Shown here: positions 17,266 to 20,911 of the stretch, piece after piece
How the letters are laid out: each line of letters opens with the position of its first letter
Numbering within the stretch: position 1 is the first letter of the stretch
NCBI GenBank assembly: GCA_003427395.1
Contig: BFEA01000397.1
Span: 1,127,774-1,148,684 of the forward strand
Direction of reading: 5' to 3'
Length of the DNA: 20,911 nt
Source of the DNA: Chara braunii
Taxonomy: Eukaryota; Streptophyta; Charophyceae; Charales; Characeae
Made by a program: the position numbers and the translations under genes
The notes under the pieces: model-generated
What the model saw: the letters and a program-made list of their open reading frames with translations, nothing else
Database searches by the model: none
What the model was told of the DNA's origin: nothing

Positions 17266-18544
17266 CAGTTAGGCAAACACTGTCTGCACAAGAACCCCCT
17301 AGTGGAGTCCTACCACAACATGTGTCTGACCCGCACCTAATTTTCTAAAAATAATTGTGTCCGGCAGGTCCCCTACTTTACCGATCAAGTGGCAGCCTAC
17401 AACATTCACAATAGACTATCAACATAGTCTAGGTGTATCTTGATTGGTTCACTTACAGCAGCATTAGATAAAACTGGCTATGGTAGTATACAACAGTCCT
17501 ACTCTAATTTGTCTGTGAGGTGTTAGCAGTTGTCAACCAACTAATCAATAATAAGCCTAGACCATGTTGCAGATGTATGATCAGTGGGTATGGTTGTGTA
17601 TCTAGTTGAGCATCAATTAGAACCTACCCTCCCCTCAATCCAACATACCGAATAGCATCAATGAGCAGCGGTGTCTTCGTGTGTGTTTTCGACCCACCCC
17701 TGTGCCCAAGTCATTGCCGAGCAAGCCAGCCCATCCACTCTTATTTACCCTCGTACGGAATGAGCCTTACTGGCCAGTGTGATCTGGCTGATCAGGAGGG
17801 ATTAAAGGAGAGCCCCCATCTCCGCAGGAATTATTTAACGTCGCAGACAGGACGACGATCACAGTCTGAATCAACACTGAGTCCCCAACTTGAAATGTTT
17901 ATAGACGGTCTGCTAAGCGTCTCTTATGGAATGGCACACCCGGCAGGACTTCTATCAGCGCAGCAAAGTGCCAAAATGGACAACAGCCATCGCATGCGTG
18001 ACCTACTCCCATTGGGTTGGCATGGTGACCGTGACCCAGTGCTTCGACCAGGGCCCTTCAGAGGCACCGCCCTTTCTCCTTCCAGATGCTTCCGGGAAGA
18101 TTGTCGTCTCTCAAGGTAGCGCGCTCACGACACCTCACCAAAAGAGAGGACTCTCAAGTTGGATTCACTTCCTCGCGGTAAGAAGAGATTGAGAGAGTAG
18201 ATAAGGTAAGGGAACAACGTACCTGGAGATAGATGCCCCCAACCATAGATTTCTCACCAATTGAGATGACGGTGCATTTGATGACCGGTCTTGGTCTCGG
18301 TACCACCCACAACCCAATGCAGTGCCACCTCAGCTTAATGCCACATCAGCATGCTCTCATCACCAATCATACATTCCGCCTGTCACCACGACAATCAATG
18401 TCGTCTTAGCCTTCCGACGCACACCTCTCTACCCAGGCTGTGCGCCTAGTATGGCCTGACGTCACAAGAACCAGCTGCGAAGAAGCATCGTCAACGCACC
18501 AAGTTTGTATAACGCCAACGCACCAAGGTAAGTGGCGAATCAAA
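17266..18544 (-). other. Leader between primer site and gag, no gene recognised
   Basis: About 1.3 kb of untranslated leader in element orientation. Such long leaders occur in plant gypsy elements. I see no conserved domain on the minus strand. On the plus strand a 152-codon frame (17661-18119) is antisense to the leader and has no recognisable domain. AACGCACCAAG occurs twice near 18494-18534. Confidence 0.6.
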
Positions 18545-18559
18545 CCAGCTCCGATACCA
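18545..18559 (-). other. Primer binding site, initiator tRNA-Met type
   Basis: On the minus strand TGGTATCGGAGCTGG starts three bases after the 5' LTR. The complement of the plant initiator tRNA-Met 3' end is TGGTATCAGAGC, so 11 of the first 12 bases match. First-strand cDNA synthesis would be primed here. Confidence 0.85.
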
Positions 18560-18562
18560 AAA

Positions 18563-19659
18563 TGCAAGGAACATGAATGTGGACAAAGCACAAAAATCGA
18601 GATTGTAAAATCACATTGAAGTCCAAGTAGTCAAAACAAGAGTAGATAGCACAATGGAACCGAGTAACCATCCATTTGAGAACGATACAGAAGAATCGTG
18701 AGTCAATGTCCAAGCCCAATCAGGCATCACCAACATCATAACCCAATGTAGCTCTCTCTCTTGAATGGTGCCATGCGCCCTACCTACTCTACAACCTATC
18801 TCTACAACTACAACATGAAAGCAACCAGACAACTTGACAACCAGCGAGTGATGATGTCAACACCAATGCCGACCTCCCTCTCCACCACGTACGTCTCACT
18901 ATTCTCCCTCACTCTCCCTTGTTATCCCACACAGCGCCCTTCACCTCTGAAGAACCACCTTCGCCCTTCCTCCTCTGCGCCCACAGGCAGCCCGGCTATG
19001 GCCGCCAACGCCCTACGCCCAGGCAGCGCTCTACCGCTTAGCGCCTGCCTACTTCCCTCAGCCTAGCGCCGCACAGCAGCTCGCAAACGCGCAGCGTGCC
19101 GACATTGCCCGCAATAGCCAAGATCCCTGCCCACTCGCCCTGCTTGCCTATATGCCAGTGTTGCGTGTGGGCGGCCTCCCTTGAGCCTGTGCCTGGGCCC
19201 CAGTACCTGTANCCAGTGTTGCGTGTGGGCGGCCTCCCTTGAGCCTGTGCCTGGGCCCCAGTACCTGTACCTAGGCCCGTTGCAGTTGGGGGCCCAGGAG
19301 ATGCACTTGCGCCTCTTTCATCAAGGTCTGCGGCCAGATTCAGATAGTGGACCGGTTTTCCATTGGCATTTTTGGCCTCTATATCCAGCATGCATTGTCG
19401 ACCTCACGTTTATGTGCCCAGGGCCTAACCAACTCGGGGCCCTGGGATTTCTGCATTTGCAGAGCTCCGATACTCGGTGCACACCAACCAACTGGCATGC
19501 TGCAACTGTATGGACCCCACTTCGTGAAATGTTTGCACAGAGGGTTCTTGTTGATTTGCTGGCCCGCCTTCACTTAGGGCGGGCACGAGACTTGCTGGGG
19601 CCTTAGCCCAGAACATGTACATCATGACAAGGCCCCTTCTTGAGGGCTCAATCCTCACA
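18563..19659 (-). repeat. 5' LTR
   Basis: Plus strand starts TGCAAGG and ends CCTCACA, giving TGTGAGG...CCTTGCA in element orientation with the standard TG...CA ends. It is the uninterrupted counterpart of the split LTR at 6916-11177. Promoter and polyadenylation signals must lie here, but I cannot place a convincing TATA box. Length is 1097 bp, of which 58 belong to a doubtful duplication at an N. Confidence 0.92.
19155..19269. repeat. 57-bp exact duplication around a single N
   Basis: 19155-19211 and 19213-19269 are identical with N at 19212. It ends at the same LTR position as the 93-bp case at 10602-10788, which supports an assembly origin. Confidence 0.8.
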
Positions 19660-19663
19660 CTAT
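19660..19663. repeat. Right target-site duplication CTAT
   Basis: Abuts the CA end of the right LTR and matches 6912-6915. Confidence 0.7.
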
Positions 19664-19668
19664 AAGTC

Positions 19669-19732
<64 letters not shown>

Positions 19733-19936
19733 TAAAATAAGTTTAAATAACAAGAAATAAAAAATAAAAAGCAAAGGTAAAAAATCAAGATAAAAAAAAA
19801 ATAAAATTCTGAAAATAAAAAATAAAAATATATAAATAAATTAAAATAATATTAAAAATAAAAATTAAAGAAAAAAAATAAAAGGAAAAATATTCGAAAT
19901 GCCCCTAAAGTTACATTTATTTGCAAAATAGCCTCC
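19664..19936. repeat. (TAA)n microsatellite and A-rich tract
   Basis: About 20 TAA units (19671-19731) pass into an A-rich, TAA-like tract to about 19900. No gene. The gypsy element inserted at the edge of this tract. The tract also borders the broken end of the second gypsy fragment. Confidence 0.9.
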
Positions 19937-20818
19937 TTACAGCGTACTTACCCTGATTTGCCCCTGGGCCCTCGGAACTTTCCTGCAGGCCCCTGTCGTG
20001 TGATCCGCACTTGCAAGCCAAGGCATTCCCAGAATGATGTCGAAGTTCGTGTCGAGAATATCAAACGTCACCGGTTCACATGCAGGAGGTGCGAAATAAA
20101 CCGGTACGACCTCGATGTATCGGTCGAGAAGTTGCTGCGTTTTCCCATCTGCCAACTTGATCGCCGTCGGGTTTGCCTTCCTCCAAACTTGTGCGCCAAG
20201 GCCAGCCCTTTGCATAAAGGATTGGCTCATGAAATTGCGAGACTCGCCGCTATCCATCAAAGCGCTGCAGGACGCTTGCCCGACTTGAATGCGGACATAC
20301 GTGAGCGGTGAGTTGTTGTCATCGTACCGCTTCGTGCGAAACTCGCGGGCCACCTTGGTAGTATACGCAAGGATGTCCCCAACTGCGACTTCGTCATCCG
20401 TCGGCGAAGTTGGTGGTGCATAGAAGGATAAGTACGTGTGGAGATGAGCACATAGTGCTGCGCATTGCGGTCCGGGCAAGCGGCTGGTGTTCGGGAGAGA
20501 AAGCCATGCAAAGTCCTCGGACGTGAGCGGGTCCAATACCTCTAGTATGTTGAACTCGCGCACCAAATCCTGTGAAGAACCACACGAAGACGATAAGTCG
20601 CCGCTGTCGGGTGGAGAAGTTGTCGCACACACGTCTTGTCCTTGAGCTTGAGTACCCAACATAGGAACGATCCGGGCAGCATAGTCCTCAAAAGAATACA
20701 GAAGAGGAGGACTATCGACTTCCTCATGCGCCTCAGAGTGAAGGCCGGTTACTCGCGAAGAAACCGGTTCCGGAGGCGTTGAGAGTGTTGTCAAGTCACT
20801 CGACCCCCTTCTCTCTCT

Positions 20819-20891
<73 letters not shown>

Positions 20892-20911
20892 CCTCCTGCT
20901 GCTGGCCGTTC
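19937..20911 (-). pseudogene. Second Ty3/gypsy pol fragment with retropepsin, partial
   Basis: Minus-strand frame open from the window end through a (GA)n-encoded Arg-Glu run, so its start lies outside. The N-terminal 150 or so visible residues after the repeat are acidic and Ser/Pro-rich, with LYSFEDYAARI and LDPLTSEDFAWL. The protease follows: SALMDSGESRNFMSQSFMQR, where D-S-G-E replaces the usual D-S-G-A, and FDIILGMPWLASADH, the C-terminal signature. Shortly after this the frame degenerates and stops at 19937 next to the AT-rich tract, so RT, RNase H and integrase are missing. Sequence differs clearly from the protease at 13958-14745, so it is another family. Confidence 0.82.
20810..20892. 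repeat. (CT)n microsatellite
   Basis: About 80 bp of CT dinucleotides with a GTGT interruption near 20818. On the minus strand it reads as Arg-Glu repeats in frame with the gypsy fragment. Confidence 0.95.

Larger units (their letters stand above)
6916..19659 (-). mobile_element. Ty3/gypsy LTR retrotransposon, decayed, with two nested insertions
   Basis: Minus-strand element bounded by LTRs (18563-19659 and 6916-11177, the latter split by an insertion) and the duplication CTAT. In order it has a tRNA-Met type primer site, leader, gag with CCHC knuckle, retropepsin, reverse transcriptase with YLDD, RNase H, integrase with zinc finger and D,D,E residues, a chromodomain-like tail and a polypurine tract. 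The order protease-RT-RNase H-integrase is that of Ty3/gypsy, not copia. Without the insertions (518 and about 3133 bp) and two doubtful duplications it would be roughly 8.9 kb. Many stops and shifts show it is inactive. By eye the LTRs differ at about 13 of the first 185 aligned bases near 10101 and 18617, so it is not recent. Confidence 0.92.

Overview
Eukaryotic repeat-rich DNA with no host gene I can identify. Long microsatellites, single-N base calls, poly(A)-tailed insertions, small inverted-repeat elements and decayed Ty3/gypsy polyproteins fit a large plant-type genome. The gag and pol wording of the main element, and its initiator-tRNA-Met type primer site, suggest a streptophyte. My best guess is a charophyte alga such as Chara, by recall only and unverified.

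Layout. (1) 1-6915: non-coding flank made of mobile debris. It holds a 184-bp inverted-repeat element with a perfect 9-bp target duplication (5495-5678), three relatives of it (2395-2718, about 4741-4859, 5257-5439), other inverted-repeat structures (2780-2953, 4018-4549, 5733-6041), two possible tRNA-derived SINE heads, two short tails of a poly(A) element family, and (GA)n, (GT)n, (GATT)n and (CA)n tracts. (2) 6916-19659: one complete but dead Ty3/gypsy LTR retrotransposon on the minus strand, bounded by TG...CA LTRs and a 4-bp duplication CTAT. In its own 5'->3' order: 5' LTR (19659-18563), primer binding site, long leader, gag (17265-15418), protease, reverse transcriptase, RNase H, integrase with a chromodomain-like tail (to 11215), polypurine tract, 3' LTR (11177-6916). 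(3) Two younger insertions sit inside it: a 518-bp foldback MITE between gag and protease (14746-15263), and a 3.1-kb poly(A)-tailed insertion of unknown origin in the 3' LTR (6957-10089). (4) 19664-20911: an AT-rich (TAA)n tract, then a fragment of a second gypsy element (pre-protease plus retropepsin, minus strand) that runs off the window.

How the parts relate: the gag and pol products would have worked together in one replication cycle, but the copy carries several stop codons, four indels, loss of one reverse-transcriptase catalytic Asp and one RNase H catalytic Glu, and an interrupted 3' LTR. It cannot move by itself. I found no undescribed molecular system. The best leads are the nested-insertion history, the small-element family with 9-bp duplications, the unidentified 3.1-kb insert with a hidden open frame and a seven-fold diverged repeat, and two likely assembly duplications at single-N gaps in the LTRs.
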